A stretch of DNA of 5,717 nucleotides from Bacteroidota bacterium. Its GTDB lineage: Bacteria > Bacteroidota > Bacteroidia > Bacteroidales > Lentimicrobiaceae. Each line of letters begins with the position of its first letter. Within the stretch, counting starts at the first letter, position 1. The notes beneath the pieces are model-generated. The model saw nothing but the letters and a program-made list of their open reading frames with translations. It was not told where the DNA came from and did no database searches. Both the position numbers and the translations under genes were made by a program. This document shows, one piece after another, positions 1 through 5,717 of this stretch. Location of the stretch: assembly GCA_023428585.1 (NCBI GenBank), contig JAEYXG010000269.1, positions 1-5,717 of the forward strand, given 5' to 3'.

Positions 1-227
1 TGACTATCCTTACCATTACATTGGCCAGTTTATTTACCTTTTCCGTAAGGGCGAAGGTATATCCGGGCAAATCATTCATAATGCCTGATGTACGATCAAT
101 GGACGATAAGTTTATTATTGTAATCAACAGTGAAGAGAATAAGGCAAATTCTACAGATCTTATGGGATTGCTGCGTGAAGAAGGTGCCACAGAGATAATT
201 AACAAAGAGCTTCAACCCTTAATATAG
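1..227 (+). CDS. actD: Alternative complex III subunit ActD, C-terminal part (partial at 5' end)
   Basis: The frame is open from the left edge (first whole codon at base 3) to the TAG at 225-227, giving the last 74 residues of a protein that begins outside the window. The TTG at base 21 is an internal Leu codon, not a start. The visible part begins at the end of a hydrophobic helix (TILTITLASLFTFSV). It continues into a soluble tail with 'YPGK', 'PDVRSMDDKFIIVI' and 'LLREEGATEI', which resemble the C-terminal end of the ActD/DUF3341 family (usually about 170-190 residues with two membrane helices). ActD is a small membrane subunit of ACIII that carries no known cofactor and helps hold the complex in the inner membrane. 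Its stop lies 6 bases before actE, so the two are surely cotranscribed. The assignment rests on these family-like motifs and on the actE-actF context. Confidence 0.85.
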   Translation, partial: TILTITLASLFTFSVRAKVYPGKSFIMPDVRSMDDKFIIVINSEENKANSTDLMGLLREEGATEIINKELQPLI

Positions 228-233
228 ACATCA

Positions 234-797
234 ATGACAAAGAGACTTCCATTCATATTGTACACTTGTTGCCTAATGTTGCTTTTTTCGTCGTGCGACA
301 GGAAACGAAATGACAAAGGGTATGAGTATTTCCCTGACATGGCACACTCATTGGCTTATGAGACCTATGCCCCCAATCCTAATCTTAGCACCGGACAATC
401 GATGATGTTGCCGGCACCAAACACCATACCTCTTGAAATGATGCCATACGCATACGATGCTACAATTGAAAGTAGGGAGTTGGCTGCAAGGGAACTGAAG
501 AATCCGGTATTCCTAAATGAAGAAGCCCTCATAAAAGGTAAAGAGCAATACACTATATTCTGTGCCCAGTGTCATGGGGAATCGGGTAATGGAGAAGGCT
601 TCCTATACACCAGTGGTAAGTATACTTTCAAACCTGCATCACTCCTGTCCGAAAAGATGATGGCATCAAATGATGCTGATGTCTTTCATGTAATTACGGC
701 AGGCTACCAGGTAATGGGAGCACATGGACACATGATTAGACCTGATGATCGCTGGAAAATAGCCCTGTATGTTAAACATGAGTTACAAAAACAATAA
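234..797 (+). CDS. actE: Alternative complex III subunit ActE, monohaem cytochrome c lipoprotein
   Basis: This 187-residue protein is the small c-type cytochrome of ACIII, expected to sit on the periplasmic face and help relay electrons from the quinol-oxidising core to the oxidase. The N-terminus is a lipoprotein signal: basic start (MTKR), hydrophobic stretch, then a lipobox ending LFSSC, with Cys21 the likely lipidated residue followed by Asp22. One haem-binding CAQCH motif lies at residues 110-114. The likely distal axial ligand is Met161 in 'GYQVMGAHG', followed by 'RPDDRWKIALYV', the usual C-terminal helix of class I cytochrome c. 'MMPYAYDAT' and 'LKNPV' before the haem domain also resemble ActE linkers. 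The residues after the ligand are odd: MGAHGHM, where relatives as I recall them have MGSYA or MPSYA. The ATG at 234 directly precedes the signal peptide and is 6 bases after actD. Length and domain plan fit the family. Confidence 0.92.
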   Translation: MTKRLPFILYTCCLMLLFSSCDRKRNDKGYEYFPDMAHSLAYETYAPNPNLSTGQSMMLPAPNTIPLEMMPYAYDATIESRELAARELKNPVFLNEEALIKGKEQYTIFCAQCHGESGNGEGFLYTSGKYTFKPASLLSEKMMASNDADVFHVITAGYQVMGAHGHMIRPDDRWKIALYVKHELQKQ

Positions 798-808
798 ATT
801 AAGCTGCG

Positions 809-1972
809 ATGGAAAACCAATTTACTTTACCCAGAAATCTAAAGCTTGCTTCTGTTGCTCTTATTGTTATCGGTGCAATTGTTGTTATCTATTCTTTCAT
901 AACACAACCAGAAAGAGCTTGGGCCAACCTATTGCTGAATAACTATTATTTCCTTTCACTTTCCATTGGTGCTAGTTTCTTTATCGCCATTCAATACATT
1001 ACTCAGTCAGGCTGGTCATCAATGTTTAAAAGAGTGCCCGAAGCAATGATGGCTTATATTCCATACGCCGGCATCATTATGCTCCTCCTGTTCTTTGGTA
1101 TGGGGCATCTCTATCATTGGAGCCATGCCGACGTACTGGAGACAGATAAACTTGTTCAGCACAAATCACCCTATCTCAATATTCCATTCTTCTTCATCAG
1201 GCTAATCATCGTTTTCATTGTATGGACCGTTATGACCCAGTTGCTTCGAAGAGCATCACTTGCAGAAGACAAGATTGGCGGACAGCAGTTTTTTGAAAAG
1301 AGTGAATTCCTTTCGAAAGTTTATATTTTCCTATTGGCCATTACCTTCAGTTTTGCTACTTTCGACTGGATCATGTCAATTGATGTACATTGGTTTAGTA
1401 CTATTTTCGCCTTGAAGAACTTTGTTGCAGCGTTTTATCATGGATCTGTCATTATTGCCCTCATAGTGATTCTGCTCTTTGAGAGAGGTTTTTTTCCAAA
1501 ACTTAATAAAAGTCACCTACTCGATTTTTCCAGATACATCTTTATACTCGCTATAATTTGGGGATACTTTACATTTTCTCAGTTCATGCTCATATGGTAT
1601 GGCAATATTCCCGAAGAGACAGAGTATTTTGCACACCGGTTTGACAATGGATTTGAAACATTATTCTACCTGAACTTCGGCATTAACTGGTTTGTACCTT
1701 TTGTTCTATTGTTATCGCAGGCAATAAACAAGAATATCAAGGTATTGAAGGCCATATGCATATTATTGATCGTCGGCCAATATCTGGATTTATACGAGCA
1801 GATTTTCGCCGGGGTAGTTCATCACCCGCTATTTGGAATTACTGAAATTGGTTTCTTCCTTGGTTTTTCAGGCCTGTTCATTCTTATCACGGGCAAAGCA
1901 CTTGCTGCTGCACCGGTGATTCCAATGAACCATCCTTATTTGGAAGAAAGCCTTTATCACCACGTACATTAA
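809..1972 (+). CDS. actF: Alternative complex III integral membrane subunit ActF
   Basis: This 387-residue protein is very hydrophobic. I count about ten membrane helices, near residues 13-31, 46-63, 83-104, 124-145, 168-190, 196-222, 240-262, 286-304, 312-330 and 343-362. Family signatures are 'RVPEAMMAYIP' (75-85), 'FDWIMSIDVHWFSTIFA' (185-201), 'FSQFMLIWYGNIPEETE' (256-272) and a C-terminal 'NHPYLEESLYHH'. ActF is one of the two large NrfD-like membrane subunits of ACIII. It binds no haem or iron-sulfur cluster, and structural work on the complex has proposed a role in proton movement. The other large subunit, ActC, would lie upstream, outside the window. The start at 809 is 11 bases after the actE stop, with no clear Shine-Dalgarno sequence. 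NrfD-like proteins also occur in other complexes, but the ActF signatures and the neighbours leave little doubt. Confidence 0.92.
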   Translation: MENQFTLPRNLKLASVALIVIGAIVVIYSFITQPERAWANLLLNNYYFLSLSIGASFFIAIQYITQSGWSSMFKRVPEAMMAYIPYAGIIMLLLFFGMGHLYHWSHADVLETDKLVQHKSPYLNIPFFFIRLIIVFIVWTVMTQLLRRASLAEDKIGGQQFFEKSEFLSKVYIFLLAITFSFATFDWIMSIDVHWFSTIFALKNFVAAFYHGSVIIALIVILLFERGFFPKLNKSHLLDFSRYIFILAIIWGYFTFSQFMLIWYGNIPEETEYFAHRFDNGFETLFYLNFGINWFVPFVLLLSQAINKNIKVLKAICILLIVGQYLDLYEQIFAGVVHHPLFGITEIGFFLGFSGLFILITGKALAAAPVIPMNHPYLEESLYHHVH

Positions 1973-1988
1973 AACAAGAGAAAATATT

Positions 1989-2777
1989 ATGAAACAGTCC
2001 CTACTGATTACATTTTTGTTCCTTGCGACCTTAATGGCTAACGCTCAGGTCAAGGCACTGGAAGACATCAATACTCCGGAGCCCGAGATTGGTGTAGTTG
2101 AACACTTGGACGAGTATATTCCTGAAGGATTAATGGTAATGAATACCCAAGGAGAATTACAGGATCTCAAGTCATTGATTACCAAGCCAACAGTACTAAT
2201 ACTTGTATATTATAGATGTCCCGGTATATGCAGTCCCCTGATGACCAGTGTTGCTGAGACAGTAGATAAAACAGACCTGGTATTAAACAAGGACTACCAG
2301 ATACTGACAATTAGTTTTGACCCAAGGGAAGGCACTGATCTTGCTGTAAAAAAGAGAGCAAACTATCTGAACCTCATACAGAAGGATATAGATCAGGGGG
2401 GGTGGCAATTCTTCACTGCCGATAGTGCGAATATTTCCAAAATAACCGAAACCATAGGATTCAAGTACAAAAAGGCAGGCAATGACTTTATGCATCCCGG
2501 GGTATTGACCATGATAAGCCCTGATGCAAAAATCACCAGGTATCTCCAAGGCACTTATTTCCTGCCGTTTGAGTTCAAGATGGCGCTGGTTGAAGCATCA
2601 AAAGGAATAAGTGGCCCAACCATTAATAAGGTGTTGCAATTTTGCTATTCATACGATCCTGCAGGACAGGAATATGTATTGAATATCACCAAAATGGCGG
2701 GCACCGTAATACTAGCTGTAGCCATTATCATTTTCCTGATTCTTGCCCTTAAGCCAAAAAGAAAATCAACCACATAA
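1989..2777 (+). CDS. Sco1/SenC family copper chaperone for cytochrome oxidase
   Basis: This 262-residue thioredoxin-fold protein is of the Sco family, which delivers copper to, or reduces, the CuA centre of oxidase subunit II. Residues 1-20 look like a cleavable signal peptide ending ANA/Q. The copper site is visible: Cys77 and Cys81 in 'YYRCPGICSPL' (CxxxC), and His169 in 'NDFMHPGVL'. 'TISFDPREGTD' is the family's SxDP segment. Toward the end come 'FCYSYDPAGQEY' (Cys219) and a membrane helix near residues 236-255 followed by a basic tail. The protein is therefore probably periplasmic and anchored by its C-terminus, unlike the N-terminal anchor of classic Sco1. The gene sits between the ACIII and oxidase blocks (16 bases after actF, 19 before coxA), which supports a role in assembling this oxidase. 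A run of seven Gs (2396-2402) occurs within the gene, with the frame intact. Confidence 0.92.
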   Translation: MKQSLLITFLFLATLMANAQVKALEDINTPEPEIGVVEHLDEYIPEGLMVMNTQGELQDLKSLITKPTVLILVYYRCPGICSPLMTSVAETVDKTDLVLNKDYQILTISFDPREGTDLAVKKRANYLNLIQKDIDQGGWQFFTADSANISKITETIGFKYKKAGNDFMHPGVLTMISPDAKITRYLQGTYFLPFEFKMALVEASKGISGPTINKVLQFCYSYDPAGQEYVLNITKMAGTVILAVAIIIFLILALKPKRKSTT

Positions 2778-2796
2778 ATATTAGCACACAGATAAA

Positions 2797-4395
2797 ATGG
2801 AAAACAATCACTTACCCAACTATTTAGAATATAGGGGAAAACACAAAGGCTTGCTTGGCTGGTTGACTACTACCGACCATAAGAGGATAGGTCTGCTGTA
2901 TTTCTATTCCATGATGACCTTCTTTTTAACGGGTGCAGTACTGGGAATACTGATGAGGTTGGAACTCATTGCTCCGGGAAAACAACTTATGGATGCGCAA
3001 ACATACAATGCCTTCTTTACGCTGCATGGTTTAGCAATGATTTTCCTTTTCGTTATTCCGGGTGTAGGCGCAGTCTTTGGAAACTTTCTTTTGCCAATAA
3101 TGATAGGTGCCAAGGATGTGGCATTCCCAAAAGTCAATCTCTTAAGCTGGTACCTTTATGTATTGGGCGCTGTAATTGTGCTTACTTCACAGTTTATGGG
3201 TGATGGTCCCCCTGATACAGGATGGACATTCTATGCGCCTTACAGTTTGAAAACCCAAACAAACGTGGTGGCAGCAGTTTTCGGTGCCTTTGTACTAGGC
3301 TTCTCATCCATACTTACAGGTCTTAATTTTATAACAACAATGCATAGAATGAGGGCTCCTGGAATGGGATGGAAAAGAATGCCCATGTTTGCATGGACAT
3401 TATATGCAACAGGATGGATACAACTGCTTGCAACTCCTATTGTTGGTATTACACTTCTCATGCTGGCTGCTGAACGGTTACTCGGGATTGGTTTCTTTGA
3501 TCCAGCCATTGGCGGTGACCCCATCTTATTCCAGCATCTTTTCTGGACATACTCCCACCCTGCAGTATATATAATGATACTGCCGGCCATGGGTGTCATT
3601 TCCGAAATCATACCCACATTCTCCCGCAAACCCTTGTTTGGTTATACTGCCCTCATTGTGTCATCAATGGCCATTGCATTCGTAGGTTATTTTGTATGGG
3701 GGCATCACATGTTCACTTCAGGCATGAGTGAAGGAGCCCGCTGGGTCTTTTCGTTCCTTTCCTTCATCGTTGCTATTCCTTCTGCTATTAAGGTGTTTAA
3801 CTGGACTGCAACCTTATATAAGGGCGCAATAAATCTGCAAACACCATTCTGGTGGGCTATGGCCTTTATTTTTGTCTTTATGATTGGAGGTTTCTCAGGA
3901 TTGGTGGTTGGTTCTCTGGCTACTGATATTCATGTTCACGATACCTATTTTGTTGTAGCCCACTTCCATTATATAGTATTCGGTGGAACCGGTTTCGCAT
4001 TCTTTGCAGCAATGCACTACTGGTGGCCAAAGATATATGGCCGAATGTACAATACCAAGATTGCAAATATAGGCCTGATTATCTTCTTTACAGGATTTAA
4101 CATGCTCTATTTCCCAATGTTTATTCTTGGATTGATGGGAATGCCGCGCCGTTACTATGATTACCTCCCTCAGTTCCAAGATGGGAATGTAATTTCAACC
4201 ATTGGCTCCTGGGTCATGATTACCGGGCTTATTATCATCATCACTAACCTGCTCAGGTCGAAAAAACAAACCGGCAAGATAGTTGATAATCCATGGAACG
4301 GGCCTACACTTGAGTGGACTATACAGTCACCCCCTACCCTAGAGAACTTTGAAGAGTTGCCTATAGTAACCACTGGCCCTTATGAATTCAAATAA
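2797..4395 (+). CDS. coxA: Cytochrome c oxidase subunit I, type A2 haem-copper oxygen reductase
   Basis: This 532-residue catalytic subunit holds the low-spin haem, the high-spin haem and CuB, and reduces O2 to water at the inner membrane. All six histidine ligands are present. Low-spin haem: His77 ('LHGLAM') and His391. CuB: His254, His303 and His304 ('WGHHMF'). High-spin haem: His389 (both in 'VAHFHYI'). Tyr258 is the expected cross-linked tyrosine in 'YSHPAVY' (252-258). Asp107 ('KDVAFPKVN') fits the D-channel entrance and Lys332 ('SAIKVFNW') the K-channel lysine. The A1-type glutamate of 'GHPEVY' is replaced by Ala256, with Tyr252-Ser253 beside His254: the defining A2 pattern. 'TTDHKRIGLLYF' near the start, 'GDGPPDTGW' and 'SEIIPTFSRKPLFGY' are further type A signatures. 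It is a stand-alone subunit I, not fused to subunit III. The ATG at 2797 is the natural start. Confidence 0.97.
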   Translation: MENNHLPNYLEYRGKHKGLLGWLTTTDHKRIGLLYFYSMMTFFLTGAVLGILMRLELIAPGKQLMDAQTYNAFFTLHGLAMIFLFVIPGVGAVFGNFLLPIMIGAKDVAFPKVNLLSWYLYVLGAVIVLTSQFMGDGPPDTGWTFYAPYSLKTQTNVVAAVFGAFVLGFSSILTGLNFITTMHRMRAPGMGWKRMPMFAWTLYATGWIQLLATPIVGITLLMLAAERLLGIGFFDPAIGGDPILFQHLFWTYSHPAVYIMILPAMGVISEIIPTFSRKPLFGYTALIVSSMAIAFVGYFVWGHHMFTSGMSEGARWVFSFLSFIVAIPSAIKVFNWTATLYKGAINLQTPFWWAMAFIFVFMIGGFSGLVVGSLATDIHVHDTYFVVAHFHYIVFGGTGFAFFAAMHYWWPKIYGRMYNTKIANIGLIIFFTGFNMLYFPMFILGLMGMPRRYYDYLPQFQDGNVISTIGSWVMITGLIIIITNLLRSKKQTGKIVDNPWNGPTLEWTIQSPPTLENFEELPIVTTGPYEFK

Positions 4396-4402
4396 ACAGT
4401 AT

Positions 4403-5023
4403 ATGGAAACAGCTATTCATACACATACAGACATGCACCGTGATGATACAGCCTCCAAGCTAGGAATGTGGTTGTTTATTTTCACTGAGATCCTGCTCTT
4501 TGGCGGACTGTTCATCGTTTATTCGGTTTACCGGTACAGGAATCCGGTAGCATTCCATCTTGCACATGAAGAGTTAAGTATTACCATGGGGCTTATCAAT
4601 ACCATTATCCTGCTGATAAGCAGTGCAACTGTAGCTATGTCAATCACTGCCATACAGAAAGGTGATAAGCACCTATCACTCTATATGGTTGGAACTACGA
4701 TATTCCTTGCCCTGGTATTTCTAATCAATAAGTACTTTGAATGGGGCAGTAAGTTTGAACACGGAATGTACCCGGGTTCAGACCTAATGGATATGCTCAG
4801 CAATGGTGATATGCTCTTTTTCAGCCTATACTTCTTCATGACAGGCTTACACGGGGTGCATATCATTGTTGGGATGGTTCTCCTTGCGGTATCCTGGTAT
4901 AAGATAAAGAAAGATGCCGTTAGAAGCGATAAATATGCCCTTTTGGAGAATAGCGGGCTTTACTGGCATCTGGTAGATCTTATCTGGATCTTCCTCTTCC
5001 CACTATTTTATCTCATTCATTAA
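4403..5023 (+). CDS. coxC: Cytochrome c oxidase subunit III
   Basis: With the ATG at 4403 the protein has 206 residues. An in-frame ATG at 4382 would add seven (MNSNKQY) and overlap coxA by 14 bases. I prefer 4403 because it leaves a 7-base A-rich gap as at neighbouring junctions, but neither start has a clear ribosome binding site. About five membrane helices are seen, near residues 21-41, 62-83, 93-112, 136-166 and 187-205, as expected for the short five-helix form. Family signatures are 'KLGMWLFIFTEILLFGG' (Glu29), 'NKYFEWG' (Glu113), 'TGLHGVHIIVG' (His150, His153) and 'YWHLVDLIWIFLFPLFYL' (His189, Asp192). Subunit III carries no redox centre; in the family it stabilises subunit I and supports sustained proton uptake. 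The soluble N-terminus is rich in His, Thr and Asp (IHTHTDMH). The gene follows coxA directly and precedes coxD by 12 bases. Confidence 0.93.
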   Translation: METAIHTHTDMHRDDTASKLGMWLFIFTEILLFGGLFIVYSVYRYRNPVAFHLAHEELSITMGLINTIILLISSATVAMSITAIQKGDKHLSLYMVGTTIFLALVFLINKYFEWGSKFEHGMYPGSDLMDMLSNGDMLFFSLYFFMTGLHGVHIIVGMVLLAVSWYKIKKDAVRSDKYALLENSGLYWHLVDLIWIFLFPLFYLIH

Positions 5024-5035
5024 AACCGTAAAACC

Positions 5036-5323
5036 ATGAGCAAGGAAAACAATCATATATCTTCCTATAAGGATCACCTACTGGTATTAGCCCTTCTTAT
5101 TACCCTTACAGTAATAACCGTTGCCATTACAAGTATAGAGCTGAATGCCTTCAATACAGCCGCCGCAATGCTTATTGCCTCCTGCAAGGCGGCTATTGTA
5201 CTGCTTTACTTCATGCACCTGCGCTTTGACCAGAAAATATTCCTCGTCATGACGTTTCTGGTCATTGCATTACTGGTTGTCGTGATTGGAATAACATTTA
5301 TTGATTATTTATACAGATATTAG
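5036..5323 (+). CDS. coxD: Cytochrome c oxidase subunit IV, small bacterial type
   Basis: This 95-residue protein has three predicted membrane helices, near residues 14-34, 40-59 and 67-90. The second ends in the signature 'CKAAIVLLYFMHLRFD' (50-65), typical of the prokaryotic subunit IV family (COX4_pro, also called CoxD or CtaF). It holds no cofactor and is an accessory membrane subunit thought to help stabilise the oxidase core. Length and helix count fit the family. The start ATG at 5036 lies 12 bases after the coxC stop, and the TAG stop lies 6 bases before coxB. Its middle part (bases 5158-5194) contains a nested inverted repeat in an Ala-rich segment. Small subunits of this type vary strongly, so the signature and the neighbours carry the call. 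Confidence 0.9.
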   Translation: MSKENNHISSYKDHLLVLALLITLTVITVAITSIELNAFNTAAAMLIASCKAAIVLLYFMHLRFDQKIFLVMTFLVIALLVVVIGITFIDYLYRY

Positions 5324-5326
5324 GAA
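5322..5326 (+). promoter_or_regulatory. Possible weak ribosome binding site for coxB
   Basis: The coxD stop codon runs into AGGAA, three bases before the coxB ATG (TAGGAAATTATG). It is the most Shine-Dalgarno-like sequence at any junction in the window, but the spacing is short and Bacteroidota often start translation without such a site, so it may be chance. Confidence 0.3.
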
Positions 5327-5329
5327 ATT

Positions 5330-5717
5330 ATGTACTCAGGAGCTTCAAATCTAGTAACAACCACCGATAATGCCTTTCTATTGATTATAGGCATTTCAGT
5401 GATATTTTTTGTAGGGATCTTAGCCACCATTATCTGGTTCATAATCAGGTACAATAAAAATAAACATCCGGTTGCCGAGCAAATTCACGGTAGCAATACA
5501 TTGGAGATTGCATGGACAATTATCCCATTGATTCTTGTACTCATCATGTTTTTCTATGGGTGGTCAGGTTACTCACCGGTAAGGAATGCACCCAAAGATG
5601 CCATGCGCATTGAGGCTACTGCCCGAATGTGGTCATGGTCGTTTGAATATCCAAATGGCGTAAAAACAGACACTTTGTATATACCGTTTGACAAACCAGG
5701 AATGCTTGCCCTGATAT
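5330..5717 (+). CDS. coxB: Cytochrome c oxidase subunit II, N-terminal part (partial at 3' end)
   Basis: The frame runs from the ATG at 5330 to the window edge, giving 129 residues (MYSGASNLVTTTD...). It shows the subunit II hairpin: membrane helix 1 near residues 16-39, then 'QIHGSNTLEIAWTIIP' (51-66) leading into helix 2 (about 60-78), then the start of the periplasmic cupredoxin domain. The aromatic cluster 'MWSWSFEY' (100-107) matches the 'QWYWSYEY' segment of mitochondrial-type subunits; Trp101 corresponds to the tryptophan where cytochrome c passes electrons to CuA, and the following Tyr is Ser here. The CuA ligands lie beyond the window, so the metal site and any fused C-terminal cytochrome c domain (caa3 form) cannot be judged. 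No cleavable signal or lipobox is seen. The start is 6 bases after the coxD stop. Here coxB follows coxA, coxC and coxD, whereas in many cox operons it comes before coxA. Confidence 0.93.
   Translation, partial: MYSGASNLVTTTDNAFLLIIGISVIFFVGILATIIWFIIRYNKNKHPVAEQIHGSNTLEIAWTIIPLILVLIMFFYGWSGYSPVRNAPKDAMRIEATARMWSWSFEYPNGVKTDTLYIPFDKPGMLALI

Noticed and set aside
21..23. TTG as a start codon for a 68-residue protein
   Set aside because: The same frame is open to the window edge and the product matches the end of ActD, so this TTG is an internal Leu codon.
365..553. Minus-strand open frame opposite actE, and similar ones at 2283-2549, 2904-3137, 3895-4179, 4170-4373 and 4681-4866
   Set aside because: All lie inside well-supported genes on the other strand, are short, and have no recognisable domains; they are shadows of conserved coding sequence.
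1973..1988. Possible promoter or terminator between actF and sco (also checked 2778-2796 before coxA)
   Set aside because: The gaps are only 16 and 19 bases, with no hairpin and no recognisable promoter elements; read-through transcription is the simpler view.
3389..3574. Plus-strand open frame of 61 codons within coxA in another frame
   Set aside because: It overlaps the catalytic core of coxA and its product has no credible features.
3240..3629. Open frame of 129 codons on the - strand opposite coxA
   Set aside because: It is fully antisense to a highly conserved region of coxA including the YSHPAVY site. The predicted product has no recognisable motif, and no matching gene organisation is seen.
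5369..5395. Inverted repeat AATGCCT / AGGCATT with a 13-base loop near the start of coxB
   Set aside because: A 7-base stem with a long AT-rich loop inside coding sequence is expected by chance in several kilobases; there is no T-tract and no context for a terminator or operator.
1..5717. A previously undescribed system, mobile element, CRISPR array or RNA gene
   Set aside because: Nearly every base is accounted for by recognisable respiratory genes. I saw no direct-repeat array, transposase, integrase, tRNA-like fold or foreign-looking gene.

Overview
This window is one uninterrupted stretch of a respiratory operon on the + strand. It starts inside actD and ends inside coxB. It encodes the distal subunits of alternative complex III (ACIII, a quinol:cytochrome c / electron carrier oxidoreductase), a Sco-type copper chaperone, and four subunits of an aa3/caa3-type haem-copper oxygen reductase. 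The order is actD (partial) - actE - actF - sco - coxA - coxC - coxD - coxB (partial). All genes point the same way. The gaps between them are 6 to 19 bases, and one junction may be a short overlap. I see no promoter, terminator, RNA gene, mobile element or CRISPR array.

The organism is most likely a member of the Bacteroidota or a close relative such as Rhodothermota. The grounds are the ACIII-Sco-Cox arrangement, the lipoprotein cytochrome ActE, moderately AT-rich DNA (about 40% GC by eye), and A/T-rich gene junctions that mostly lack Shine-Dalgarno sequences. I cannot name a genus.

Region by region: bases 1-227 hold the C-terminal 74 codons of ActD. Bases 234-797 encode ActE, a lipid-anchored monohaem cytochrome c. 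Bases 809-1972 encode ActF, a ten-helix membrane subunit. Bases 1989-2777 encode a Sco protein with a CxxxC...H copper site and a C-terminal membrane anchor. Bases 2797-4395 encode oxidase subunit I with all haem and CuB ligands and an A2-type YSHPAV motif. Bases 4403-5023 (or 4382-5023) encode subunit III, 5036-5323 encode the small subunit IV, and 5330 to the end encodes the N-terminal 129 residues of subunit II.

Working together, ACIII would oxidise menaquinol and pass electrons through its c haems (the ActE haem among them) to the CuA site of subunit II. Subunit I would then reduce O2 to water and pump protons. Sco would load or reduce the CuA site. This matches the known ACIII-oxidase supercomplexes of Bacteroidota. 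It is a well-described system and I found no credible sign of an undescribed one. The points worth a second look are the A2 proton-channel motif, the position of coxB at the end of the cox block, the unusual residues around the ActE haem ligand, and the uncertain coxC start.
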